The translations under genes and the position numbers were made by a program. Of a stretch of 64,000 nt of DNA, positions 12,006 to 24,700 are shown piece by piece; position 1 is the stretch's first letter, and each line of letters starts with the position of its first letter. The stretch lies in the NCBI GenBank assembly GCA_959347315.1, contig OY365808.1, positions 6,227,057 through 6,291,056 on the forward strand, given 5' to 3'. The notes under the pieces were generated by a model. The model did not search any database, was not told the origin of the DNA, and was given only the letters and a program-made list of their open reading frames with translations. The DNA comes from Bimastos eiseni (Eukaryota; Annelida; Clitellata; Crassiclitellata; Lumbricidae).

Positions 12006-14172
12006 TTGCGATTACGATCACAATTAGAAAGTCAAACATGCACAGCAAGGTGCCCAATACCAATTAAAATGGGCAGCGGTGGTGAATCTGCAAAATCGTT
12101 TCATAGACTCTTTGGAACCAGCTCCCTAATGCATTACGACAAATACCTGATCGGTATTAGGGCCTAGGCACTCAACCAAAACTCACCTCATGCTATCTTC
12201 CCACTAAAAACTGAAAATTACTTTCTACATATCCTATCCTGATTCCTTCTCTTCCCCTACCTCTCTCGCCGTTGCAGCTCTAAACACCAATTTAACCGCC
12301 TGTCTGTCTGCTTTCCTGTCTCTCTGGACCTAGACCCTCTGCCTATCGATTTTCTTTTTGTGAGGTGCCTCTTAACAAGCTGATTCTTGCGACTTATGAT
12401 TTTCAAGGATCTCCGGATCAATTCGTTTAGCAGTGAACTGGGTGAAAGTCAAACGGTCACTATTGAAAGTGTGTAAGCCACGTGTAAACATTTACAACAC
12501 ATTTACAATTAAATGCTCGCCTCCTGGGCCGTAATAAGGAAAGAATGCCGAGGTAGCTGTTGTAATGTAAACAAGTTTACATAAGACGCTGTGCATGCTT
12601 GCCTCAATGATGTTAGACAGTAATAAAGCTCATGGTAAGAAACCAAGCAAGCAGTTCTTCCATGTCTACTTAACTATGCCATATTATGCTAACGTGTCCT
12701 CGAGTCAAGGTGTCAGCTGCTTTAGTTGACCTTAGATGCATTACGCTTGTTTTGGTTAAGTCTAAAGTCCTCCAACCTATAAACGGAACACAATATCGTC
12801 TACTAAACATTTGAGTGATTTACAGGGTGGATCAATAACAAATGTCTCACTGGTCCAAATGCAATATCTCAGCAACCAACTGATGGCTCTCTACCAATAT
12901 TAGGGCAGATTTTCAGCAATCCTTGAAATTGTTATTGAAAACATTTCTATGTCTCAAAATTAAGAAGGCTTAAATATCATAATTATGTCCCATTTTGATC
13001 ATTTCGTACAAAGATGGACAATCACTTGTAAATTTCAGCAACAAATAACATCACCGCTCAATAAGGATAAAACATTGTTAAACAGTTAATTTCAAAGCAT
13101 TTGTTATAACTTGTACGACTGTACGTGTAGTATACAACCCCAGTTTTCACACAAGCTCAAGTGTGGCTTGCTGATTTAATCCTGCGACAGCTGGTCCAAA
13201 ATTAACCCCTGGACTTTCTTCAACTCATCGGTGTTAATAGAATTGTGGCAATCAAGCCCAGCTTGCCAGACATGATGATCTGGTGAGCTTCGAACCCATG
13301 GGACATCCTTTACGACTTTCTCTCTCCCCGCAAGGCCATCCCACACAAAATGCGATCCAGGTTACACGAACTTACCGTTGGGCCCATACCGGGAGTTGAT
13401 ACTTGGACATTGCGCCTTTGCAGGCCGATTAAATTCAGTCGCTCAGGGTTCAGACAAAAGTATTTGTTTTCATCAGTGAAAATAGGCCTACTTTCTTTGC
13501 CACGATTACTGACCGACGACGAATAAGTTACTTACATCGCTCCAAAGTCCAAGAGCGTTGATGAGCGGAATACAATCTTGCAGTTAGTATGGGACTAGCT
13601 GCCCCAGGAGTCGATAAACAAGGCCATACTTTACAAACAGACTTTGAGCCTGTGGAAGAGGGGTGAATGGATAGGCCTATTTGGAACATGCCATGAGATA
13701 AACTGCTTAGCAGAGTTTTTAATGCATAATTAAATTATGTAATATTGAAAGTCACCAGTGACGCTATTTTTCTTCGTAATTTTTAAAATGCGGAATAAAA
13801 TATTCTAACAGGTGTAAATTTGTCAGTGATATTCTGTTTCGGAAATTTTTTAAATTCCCTAAATTTTGAATGAAACATCGTAACTGGCTACGTAGAAATT
13901 GCCTTTGTCAAGTTTGCCATATTTTTATTGAGCCACCCTGAATAGTCTGTTTGCATTATTGTGAGGTCTAGTCGCATTCCGCCGCATTCTCACGATCGCA
14001 TATCCAACGTCGTAATTATGCACATGATAGGTCTACACTCTCATACCTAATCACATCTACTGTGTTTACAGATTAAAGAATAGTGACCCAATATTTTAAT
14101 ACAACACATAAATTATGTTAAAGTTTAAAAAATTGGGGTAAATTTAGGTTGTACAAAATGTTATGATATCCA

Positions 14173-14308
14173 GTACACACACATATACAGACACACACAA
14201 CCACATAGACACACACAGACACACACACACCTAAACATAACCACTCAGACACCTATGCGGTACACCCACATATACACGGAAATAAGATATATATATATAT
14301 ATATATTT
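14173..14308. repeat. (CA)n-rich and (TA)n simple repeats
   Basis: ACACAC-rich sequence at 14173-14232 and a TA run at about 14287-14307, just upstream of the inferred start region of amidase gene A. Confidence 0.7.
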
Positions 14309-14490
14309 AGCCTATATACAGCGATAATTATTGTAATCTATAAGCTCTGTATATATGTGTATTTCTGTTTTTATATGTAGCTCTGCTGACGCTTGCACGT
14401 GTCTATATAATTTATACATGTTTATAGGCCTACGGTTGACAGCTGTGCTCATGTGAGTCAGGGTGGGCAGATGGTCGTCGGTGTGTTCGC

Positions 14491-14549
14491 TACATAAAGA
14501 GGTCGTCGCTGATTATACGGACACATTGACAGACCGCAGTTCGTGTGAG
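14491..14549 (+). promoter_or_regulatory. Possible start region and 5' UTR exon of amidase gene A
   Basis: A weak TATA-like ACATAAAG (14491-14498) precedes a short segment ending CGTGTGAG followed by GTAAGT at 14550, a very good donor. The next acceptor (CATCTTCAG, ending at 15593) lies 8 bases before the gene A start codon. This suggests a non-coding first exon of roughly 14520-14549 spliced to the first coding exon. All three genes have an AG acceptor a few bases upstream of the ATG, so a 5' UTR intron is probably general. Transcript evidence is lacking. Confidence 0.35.
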
Positions 14550-15601
14550 GTAAGTCTACCGTGTTCTGTGTTGAGACCATTTAAAAAGAAATAATTACAA
14601 TGCGTACAGTAACGCTTACTAAGAAGGCAAGTTACTTGTACATTGACACGTATGTGGTCGTTGCATTTCTAATAGTTACATGTACCTATAAAGAAGGATT
14701 ACCTGTAAGGAAGTAAGAACTATACTTATAAGGAAGGACCATCTATCTATGCTAGAAGAAAGAACTGCCTGTAACTATCACATAGTTACGCCGTAATATT
14801 TTCTGCAGTCTAGCTAAATAGTACCCTACTTGTAAATATATTTGTTTAAAAGTGTTGGTAGCAGCTGGAAACCCCGCTGACTAGGCATATATCTATCAGT
14901 TTTTACCTTTGAGCTTATGTCTGTAGGCCTACAAGATAGCGTTTGCCTGCTGTACACAGCGTTGGCCCGTTGTAACCGATACTAAGTTAATTTAGTCGTA
15001 TAAGCGAAGGAATTGGTCGCGCATTCAAAGATAACAGCATAACAAAATTTAAATTAAATTGAGTTTTGTGGGGAACGGTTTGGATGGGTGAATTCTATGG
15101 GAGCCTATGTATACAATATTTTTTTGAAGTGCAGTCATTAAGTCCACTCCCAGTATTCGTCGGAGCTGCGAACTTGCATAATCTATGATTGGGCACTATA
15201 TGAGAGTCGATTTATGTAGCACTACTTCGGTATCTATTGGAACCTGCACTAGTGGGTGGAAGGAAACCGAGGACATGCAACAGATGTGACAAAGTTCACA
15301 ACCTTGTCTATTGTCGTGGAAAGTCCTTCATCATAGACAGTGCTACCTTATCGATATTCCTTACTCACGGTAATCTTTCAACATATATGTAGTCCTTCCT
15401 CACAGGTAGTCCTTTCTTATAGGTAGACCTTTCTTGTGGATAGTACGTCCTTATGGGCAGTTCTTACTTAGAATTAGTCCTTCCTCAGCTCTAGTCTTTC
15501 CTCATTTGTAGTCCCTCCTTAAAGATAGACTATCATCATTGCTAGCTCTGTTTCATTCTATAGAACTGTCTTCACCGTTTTCGTCATCTTCAGGACTCAT
15601 C

Positions 15602-15707
15602 ATGTATCGTTCACCCGCTGTGTCTCCGCCAACCTTAGATGAGCTGCAATCTCTGGCAGCAAGGCATCACTTACACATCGACAACGATGCGATGGAACAA
15701 ATCAGAG
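15602..15707 (+). CDS. Gene A exon 1
   Basis: Start codon and residues 1-35. The N-terminal motif [14 protein letters not shown] is shared with B and C. Donor GTAATA; ends in phase 1. Confidence 0.85.
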
Positions 15708-18700
15708 GTAATAGATGATGGTGCCCACATTCGACCCAATATCACTAGCGAACTCATAAAAGCTCAGCACTTCTAGAAAGAACCGGTGTAACCAAGATCG
15801 GTCTATAGTTGCTCAGTTGATTTATTTTGGCCACCGGGGCCATGACTGCTGTGAGCCACTGCTCCGGCTCATGATTAGTCACAATCGACCGATTCATGCG
15901 TGAGGCGAGTATGTGAGAGAACCGAGGAGCACTCAGTAGGAGGAACCCTGGAGGAAGTCGATCCATCTCGTCAATTATTCAGTGGAGATGGACCAAATAA
16001 TGAATAGCTGATGTTCTTCTATTTTGTGTTTGATGAAACTGATGGTTTAAAGGAATTAGGGATTCGCATCAGTCATCTGCCGATTATTATTCTTAATGAA
16101 GTTATGGTTTAGCTTCTCAACGCTGAATTTTTTCCAGGCTCAGACGGAGGTTTGCTGTGTTTGGTGATTTTTCACCTACCCCTCCAACTGTCACCTGGGG
16201 TTGGTGATGTCCAAAATGAGAGGGGCGCGGACAAAACCTTCCTCTGACAAAACCTTCCTCTGACAAAACCTTCCTCTGACAAAACCTTCCTCTGACATAA
16301 GCCCTCCTAACAAAACCCCCCCTAAGCAGGACAGACCCCCCACCCCCTAAGAATAAATTTTTTTGGTTGTTTTACTTCTATTATTTAGAAACGTGTGGGG
16401 TAGAATTTTGCGCTGACGATCTCTTTAGGAATATTTTCCTGGTTCTGCTTTTATTCTGACACGTGACGTGTCCGGAGGCGTAAGCTATTGTTTCATTGCG
16501 GCCAGTTGTTATTGCTGATTTTGCAGACGACCTGAAGAAAACATTTGCAAACTACGATTGCTTGGAAGAACTTCCAGAACCCGGATTGCCTACCAAATAT
16601 CTCAGTTTGCCTGGATACAAGCCAAGGCCGGAAGACAACACATACAACGCGTGGTAGGCATACGTATTGGTGGTTTCATTTGGCCCTTTTAAGGCTTGTT
16701 TTCTGCCTGAATTCATTTTTATGTTCAGGCCTCAAATGGTCAGGCATGGTGCGTTTTATTACTGACTAATACTGACAAGGGAGCAGAGCAACAACGAAGC
16801 ATACGTGACTAACCAGACAGGTAACCTAGGCAGGAAGCAAGATGATTAGACAGTAGACACGAAATAAGCAAGGCACAGGGTCACAAAATAGAGCAACCAA
16901 CCAAACAATCAGTAAATCAATCGATCAATCAAACAATCAAAGTTTCTTTGGCAATCCAATAAGCATAACAGAACAAAAAACAATTATTGCACATTTAAAA
17001 ATTGCTATCGGATCACCCGGGAGACCCAATTAGGGATCGTAAGATCTCGCTGGCCTCCTGGGAATGTTCACGGTAAAAAAATAAGCGATAGCACTAATTA
17101 GAGTTTTAGAACTGTTATAAGTTTGTACAAAAAGGCAATTCCTTAGCTAATATTAACTAAAATGTTAACTAAACTTTATTAGTAACATAGCTATATTAGT
17201 CACCGTCTTTGATTTCTAGCGTGATAGTTATCTCATTGCAACAACGCCAGCCACAGTAATATGGTCTGCAATTCTCTTGTAAGCTTATTAGTAGGCCTAA
17301 CTTGGTCACCCCTTCCCATTCATCTCTCACCCCACTTCGTTCAGTACTGCCACACTCTGAATTGGCAGTGGCACACATTAGGAATAAGGCGCAATGGAAG
17401 TGGGATGGCATTCAAAATCCTAGGTCCTGCACATTTTCTAGAAGAAAGCCTAATGTTCGTCATCGCATAAGGGATATAGTGAGGGCTACTTGGGAGAAGA
17501 GGAAAATAATATAGAAATATGCGGGCAATAAGTTGTTGGAGTATTGATACATGGAGATTCCAATTTGTAATTTCCGAATTTGGTCTATTTTTAGTAGTTC
17601 TCTATTTTAAATTCGAGTCCTGTATGCGCACCGTACGGTAAGTTTGCTACAAATCTGATTGGTTTTTTGCGCAAAATGTTTATTTTATGTAAATTTGATA
17701 TATACGCTAAGGCCCAAACTATATCATCACAAGTTAAATACGGAACAAATACGAAACGCAAGACACTAAGCAATATTATAATTATGACGAAACTGTCAAA
17801 TGTGGCAGGAGCTGTTTTAAAAAGAACAGCTCCATTTATTTATTAGAACAAAATAGTAAGACCAGCAAGATAGTAAGATAGAAGAAGATAGTAAGCAACT
17901 GTGGACACGTATCTAGACAATCATGACAATGAGATAGGAAAAATAGTGTGGCACTAACTGTTGGCATATATGGCTACTTGAATTGAACTTGTCAGGGCTC
18001 GCATCACCAACACTCCCGGCGCAAGCGCTGGAAAACTGTCAGGAAAGACGATTGCGATTAAGGACAACATAGGAATGGCAGGAGTCCCCATGACGATAGG
18101 ATCACAGTTCATGATGGGACACGTACCTGCTTATGATGCCACAGTCGTCAAACGTGTGCTCGACGAAGGTAACGTAACGGTAATCTGATGTGATATAACG
18201 TAAAATAAAGCAATATAACTACGACAATGCTGTATACGCCTAGCTAATTGTTCAGATAATATCGGAACAACTGTAACAGGTAATATGTAATCCTGCTATA
18301 TTATAGGAGGATTACATCTTACCTAATACAGTGGCGAGTCAATTCACTGTGCAATAGTGAGTTTCGTTTGAGACGGTCACGCCGTGTTATATTATAGGAG
18401 GATTACATCTTACCTAATACAGTGGCGAGTCAATTCACTGTGCAATAGTGAGTTTCGTTTGAGACGGTCACGCCGTGTTGTTATAGGCGCAAACATAAAG
18501 GCCTATAGAGCGAATGAATAGTTGTCGTTGCATCATCGAATCTTCACATTAAGCTTCCAGTCAATGTTCCAATCATAGCCTTCCTGAATGATACCGGATC
18601 AGCAACTGGAAGCCAGTGGAACTCACGTCACATTAAGTCGGATTGTGTGTGTATATTTTGGCATATCAGCCAGAAGTTTGACTTGCATTCGGAACAAGCT

Positions 18701-21700
18701 GAAGTTGACGACGACGAAATTCACGAAGGCAAGGAGAACCCCCGTTGCAATGGCCGAGATATGTGAGAGCGAAGGAGTGAACTAGCACAGTCACAGCCTC
18801 TTCCGGATTTGCTTTAGCGCATAGTAACCAGTCATGAAGATGTGTTAGCGTGGCACATGATCGGCGTCGTAAACCTACCATCAAATAGCACCACAAGGTC
18901 CCAAAACCGTCCACGGATGACCTCCACTAAAAGATGGGGGCATTCTGATACCGCGGGCTCGTGTCGTACCGAAGCATATGAACTGTGCCTTGAATCTTAA
19001 TCCGGATTTTGTAAGGAACTGTGTACAAGTTAGATTTTGTATGTGCTTAGGAGTTTTTTTAAAGGGAAAAGCAGTCTGCGAAAACCTCTGTTTCAGCGGC
19101 AGTAGTTTTACCTCTGTGCCAAATCCTGTCCTCAATCCTTACGACAAGGAAAGAGTTTCTGGTGGCTCCAGCAGCGGAAACGCAGTTCTCGTAGGTCGAT
19201 TCATTGTCTCAAGCACATCAATGATCTCAAATCCCAGTATCTCTATAACGACTGCATTCCTTACATTTAACCTCGCTTAGCATTGACATCCTTTAGTCTG
19301 CAGAGAGAAAGCTTTGTTTTGCAATTGAGCTTTGAACTGGCCTAAGGCTCTTTCAAGCGTCGAATTGCTAAGCAAGTTAATTTTTTTCCAAAACGTAATA
19401 ATTCACACAGCGTAACTGTTAACATTTGATGCTCTGATAGAATTGGTTTTTATAGCGGTTATGTTCTTAGGATCACATTATTTGGCAACTGCGTTCTTTA
19501 AGAGCAGTTTTGTCGAAGAATAATTTTAATTATCTATAACCTGACTTACATGATAATGATCAAGAGTGTCATACCTTAAGATCTGTCAATCAGAAGAAGA
19601 TTACTCTAGAAGCAAATAGTATCATATAGGGATATATGAATAATTACCTATCAGTAGGTCATACCATGCCTTGAATAAACCGACTTTTTATATTTTATGA
19701 AATAATTGTTATAGTGTGAATGATATCTAGATCTACTCATTAACTTCCATGCCTCTTTACCTACTACTAAAGAACTCACATACCCAGGTATACCTGCCTA
19801 CCTACTACTAACCTACTCACCTACTCGCCTACCTATGTGTTTTGCTGTGTTTTCTGTGTCTTGATGCTTTTGGTTTGAGCTGTTTTTATATTTTCATGGT
19901 TTTGTGTTGCAATTTGCCAAATGCAATTCCTGTCTCTCAGTGTGTGATACGATGTACGTAATAGATTGCAACTGGTGAGGTTGATCTGGGCATTGGGACT
20001 GACCAAGGAGGCTCCGTGCGACTTCCATCCTGTTGGTGTGGCATTGTTGGACTGAAGCCGACATACGGCCTCGTGCCATACACGGGCATCGTGCCTTTGG
20101 AGGGCACCATGGATCATGCAGGACCGATGGCGAAAACAGTCAAGGACTGCGCTCTGCTCTTGGAGGTGATTGAATTGACATCTGATTGATGCAACGCTAG
20201 TTTTATGCGTTTCCATGAAAATAGTGCCATTTTAAACACAAAACTCCCTCTTTTCCTGGTAAAAACGAACTTTTCCTTTATAAAATGATAAGCTTAATTG
20301 ATTGAACCAACTGATAATCTACATTTATGGCTCCAACTGGTTATCTTTATCAATAGGTCCAAAATTGTTGCCTGCACTGATAATTAATCATAGTCACAGT
20401 CAGAAACCGCACAACATGCAACGGTACAAGATCGTAGACATTGGAGCCAGCAAGCGTTGTCGTGGGTCAAATCCTGCCACTCCTAAGCTTTCAACGATAT
20501 TGTTGTTTCATGTTGGCACTTAGCAATCGTTAGCTCCGAATTTATCAAACACTACTTGAACGCCAAGCGCAGGGAACCAGCTTATTGACGAGCGCTGCTT
20601 CAAGTCGTAGGAGATGTCCGAAGTGTAATCCGAAGGAAGTCTGAATACGGTTTGAAAAGGGTCATAGGAGGCAGAGTGGCTGATAAGGCGGGTGTCGTTT
20701 TGGTCGAGATTTGAATGGTGGATAATCAGATGAATCGGGGTAAGAGTTCTTGAAGAGATGAGACTTTAGTTTCGAGTGAAATAATTATCTCAGAGGGATG
20801 GGTCTATGGTGGGTGATTAGCAATTATGGTGATTGTTTGTCAAATTTCATGTTGCTTTGATCTCTTTGTGCAGGTCATTGCTGGATATGATGGCGGTTTG
20901 GATCCACGACAGCCGGCGAACTTGGTTGTCCCTAAGTACTCTGAACTCGTAAGTAACGTTGAACTCAGACATAGTGGTATATTACTAGTGATGGACATTG
21001 GATTAGAGCTGCTGGAATTCATACTGATATATTCTAGCTAATAATCTTATGTTTGACAGGGCTGAAGAGTTATAACTATTTTATTACGACGAGGTTGAAA
21101 CTAATAGTTTAGTTACAAAATCCATATTTGCTTTGTCTACCTGCTACTATCTTTCGAAAGAGATGTTTTCAAATGTTATTTGCCGACTTATATCTAATGT
21201 CCTCGAAACATTTTTTTCTCAATATTTGCATGATGTTTTGTTAAGTTGTATGTTTGTTTATAGAGAAGCTGAAAAAACTGCTAGTAGAATTAGCGTAGTG
21301 TTGTATTTTAAGGTGAAAATGAACAGTTACAGGTATCTGCATCTGCCATCTAACAGAGGTAGCTGCTGTTACTAACACAATTATACAAATGTTCAATTGC
21401 ATTACGTCACATTGCATAACTGCACGAGTATTACTTTAAGTAACTATACTCAATTTTTACAGTAGTCATTGCATGCATACGTTTCTGTATAACGATCGTA
21501 TCCTATCTGAGGATTAATGAAGCGCTTACTACTGTACCAGCCATTCAGCGGAGCTCTCAACGTGACAGCCCCGAGGAAATAGGTAAGTCATCAGGTAACG
21601 AAGTGATTTGGATGGGACCCCGATAAAATCTAACTACAGATTGTGGGGGTAAGTCATTCCAAAATAGAAGGCAAAGGCGCGGTTTTGTATCAGAGCAGTC

Positions 21701-24700
21701 CTTGCCTACGAAGCAAGGAGATCAAGTCTATCAACATACCAAGAAGGGCGGGAAGAGATAGCAGACAGAGGTTTGTGCATATTGTTGCATAGATATTTAG
21801 GAGCTATAGACTAATAGGCCCAGCTGAGTTCTTAGGGTTGAGAGCAGTCAGACCTTTTATAGGTTACTAGAGGCAGCGGGAAGCCAGCGAATGACATCAG
21901 TCTTGTAGGTAGAAATCGTACATGTGATACTGTTCATTTTCAGTGAATCCTCGTGTGTGATTTTGTTATTTCTTAGGCCTTTGGAAAAGTTATTATTTCG
22001 CTTATAATGAGCTTTTGCATCTGGCGTTGGAATTTGACTTTTTCGGATATGAATTGAGATAGCTGAGGCTGAATGAACTGATCTCTGAGACGCAGTTCTA
22101 GCATGGAATTGACAATTATCTTAAATTTACATTTAACCTCAACCAGCATAATTCTGTTCGAGGCATATTTGTTCACAGCTGAACGGGAAGATAACGGGAA
22201 TGAGAATTGCTCTGATCAAGGAGGGATTCGATGGCTGTGAACCTGATGTTGCTGAGATAGTGAAGGAAGCTGCAAGTACACTTGGGTCACTGGGCGCTGT
22301 CGTCGAGGAGATTTCATTTCCACCGCACGTCTATGGTACATGTCAACAATTCTTTGACGCATGCTCATTTTAGACAATGTGTAGTATAGGGTCTATGTGA
22401 CAACATTCGTGTGACATTGCATGCTGACATCAATTTTAATCTTACGAATTTTGATTAAATGATATAGGCCTAAAGTACGAGTGATAATCATAAAGATTAA
22501 GATTAATATATAGGCTTATTGGGGGTAAATAGAACTTATTGTAGAAATTACAGGCTGTATTTGCTCCTTGGACCGGGTTGAATTGAACATACGGTGTTAT
22601 CATTGTGGCGTACACCGTTCTGACGCTACCAGGTCGCGCAACGGTGTCGGCTCCAGCTCTCTTCTGTGTCTGGAGCCACTCGAGTCACTTCTAAGTCGAT
22701 TTTTAGCATAGCCTGACCGTTCTCCATCTCTGCCTATCGTAGCAGTGACTGTCAGAGGAGAATCGGGGTTGACCGTTTCTCTAAAAGAGGCAACAGTATA
22801 TGACTCTGTCTCGGGATCAGACTCTATCACTTCCGCGGTCGCCGGATGGGCAACGTCCTGAGGATGGCCTTTATTCAGAACAGGGTTCGCTCTTTTACCG
22901 ACCGGAGTCTTCCCTTTCTTGTTTACTCGCTTAGAGACGGTTTTCCTCTTTCTCTCTACCTGACCTGAGCTTCGTCGTATCATTCTACATCTCGTGACTC
23001 TTGAACAATCGCCAACAGGGGGCATCAAACGTTCTCCCTGTTCCGGAGAGCAGAAATATTTGTAACAAGTCCCTTCGTCACTTTGCCGTAGGCAATGCTG
23101 GCCACTGATCTTAACGTCGCCTTTTCCCAGACACTTATCCACCGGAAATCGCACCTTCCACTCTTCATGTACCTCTCGCTCCATGTCCGTGTGTAGCATA
23201 CCGGCCTCACACGTGTAAATTATCATGCACCACGATTTACCGTCCTCTGCGTTTTGCAGTTATCCACCAACACCGTAACATATACTGAGACTTCGGGAAA
23301 ACCCGGGGAGTATCTATGACCACGTTAGGTAGCCAAGAAGAATATTTATCGAAAAACCGTAATACAATCAAGAAGAGATATCGCGGGAAAACCGCAATTA
23401 AAGATACTGCGTTCAGACACACAAGTAAAGATATCGCGGGGAAACCGCGAATAAAGATATTGTTGCGATCAGACACGCAAGTCAAGAAACCACGGAAGAC
23501 TGCGGGAGTAAGTATGACCACGTTAGGTAGCCAACAAGAATATTTATCGAAAGACCGTAAGACAATCAAGAAGAAGTATCACGGGGAAACCGCGAATAAA
23601 GATATTTCGAATCAGACGCGCAAGTAAAGATATCGCGGGAAAACCGCGAGTAAAGATATTGCGATTAGACACGTAAATAAAGAAACCACGGAAGACCGCG
23701 GGAGTAAGTATGACCACGTTAGGTAGCCAAGTATATATATTACAGGGAGTAAGTATGACCACGTTAGGTAGCCAAGTATATATATTACAGGGGAAAAGAA
23801 GATGAGGCAACAGCCGCAATTATTGAGGTCTTCGGCACCAGTCACGACCGTTTCTTGTAATCGTCGTAAGCACCAAGGGGGTCACCCTCCCCGTATTTAT
23901 CGAACGTATTCAATGGGAAACTTTCCCTGTATTTATCGAACGTATTCAATGGAAAACTTTCCCCGTATTTATCGAACGTATTCAATGGGAAACTTTCCCT
24001 GTATTTATCGAACGTATTCAATGGGAAACTTTCCCCGTATTTATCGAACGTATTCAATGGGAAACTTTCCCCGTATTTCTAGCGGCCACCCTAATTTTCT
24101 CGGTCTCGGCCACCCGGAACTTTTGCGTATCCGACAACCTGCTGGAAAACGCGAGGATTAACTATGACCGTTCTAGGTAGCCAACATTTATATTTCTTGG
24201 TTACCAAAACTTTCTCAGACTCGGCCACCCGAAACTTTTGCGTATCCGACAACCTGCTGGAAAACGCGAGGATTAACTATGACCGATCTAGGTAGCCAAC
24301 ATTTATATTTCTTGGTTACCAAAACTTTCTCACGGTCTGCGCGGTCGGGGATTTTTCCCAGTCTATATATCTGTCGGCCGCCGATGCCTCTCTCGGTATA
24401 TGCGGTCGGTCCCTTCCGGGACTCACCCAGTCTGTCTCACTGTCGGCCGCCGAGGCCTCTCTCGGTATATGCGGTCGGTCCCTTCTGGGACTCACCCAGT
24501 CTGTCTCACTGTCGGCCGCCGAGGCCTCTCTCGGTATATGCGGTCGGTCCCTTCTGGGACTCACCCAGTCTGTCTCACTGTCGGCCGCCGAGGCCTCTCT
24601 TGGTATATGCGAACGGCTAACCCGGGCTTTACCCGGTCTTTACACAGACCTGTGATTTATTTATTTCACTGTCGGACCTTCCCGAGGAAGCAACCTCACG

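Larger units (their letters stand above)
1..14519. other. Intergenic region with no recognisable gene
   Basis: Upstream flank of the amidase array. No open frame here has a recognisable domain or coherent splice sites. It holds simple repeats, LINE remnants (1461-1520, 3470-3637, 11820-12005), a hAT-like MITE (6776-6918), a purine-rich tract (10020-10500) and a possible promoter near 262-350, listed separately. I see nothing I can name in 4400-6770, 6930-10000, 10560-11800 and 12010-14480. Confidence 0.6.

Noticed and set aside
23316..24161. + strand frames of 103 and 119 codons across the tandem repeats
   Set aside because: Open because the repeat periods are multiples of three and lack stops; open on both strands and without splice context.
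23888..24615. Possible CRISPR array
   Set aside because: The 36- and 69-base units are contiguous tandem repeats without unique spacers, in a eukaryotic intron.
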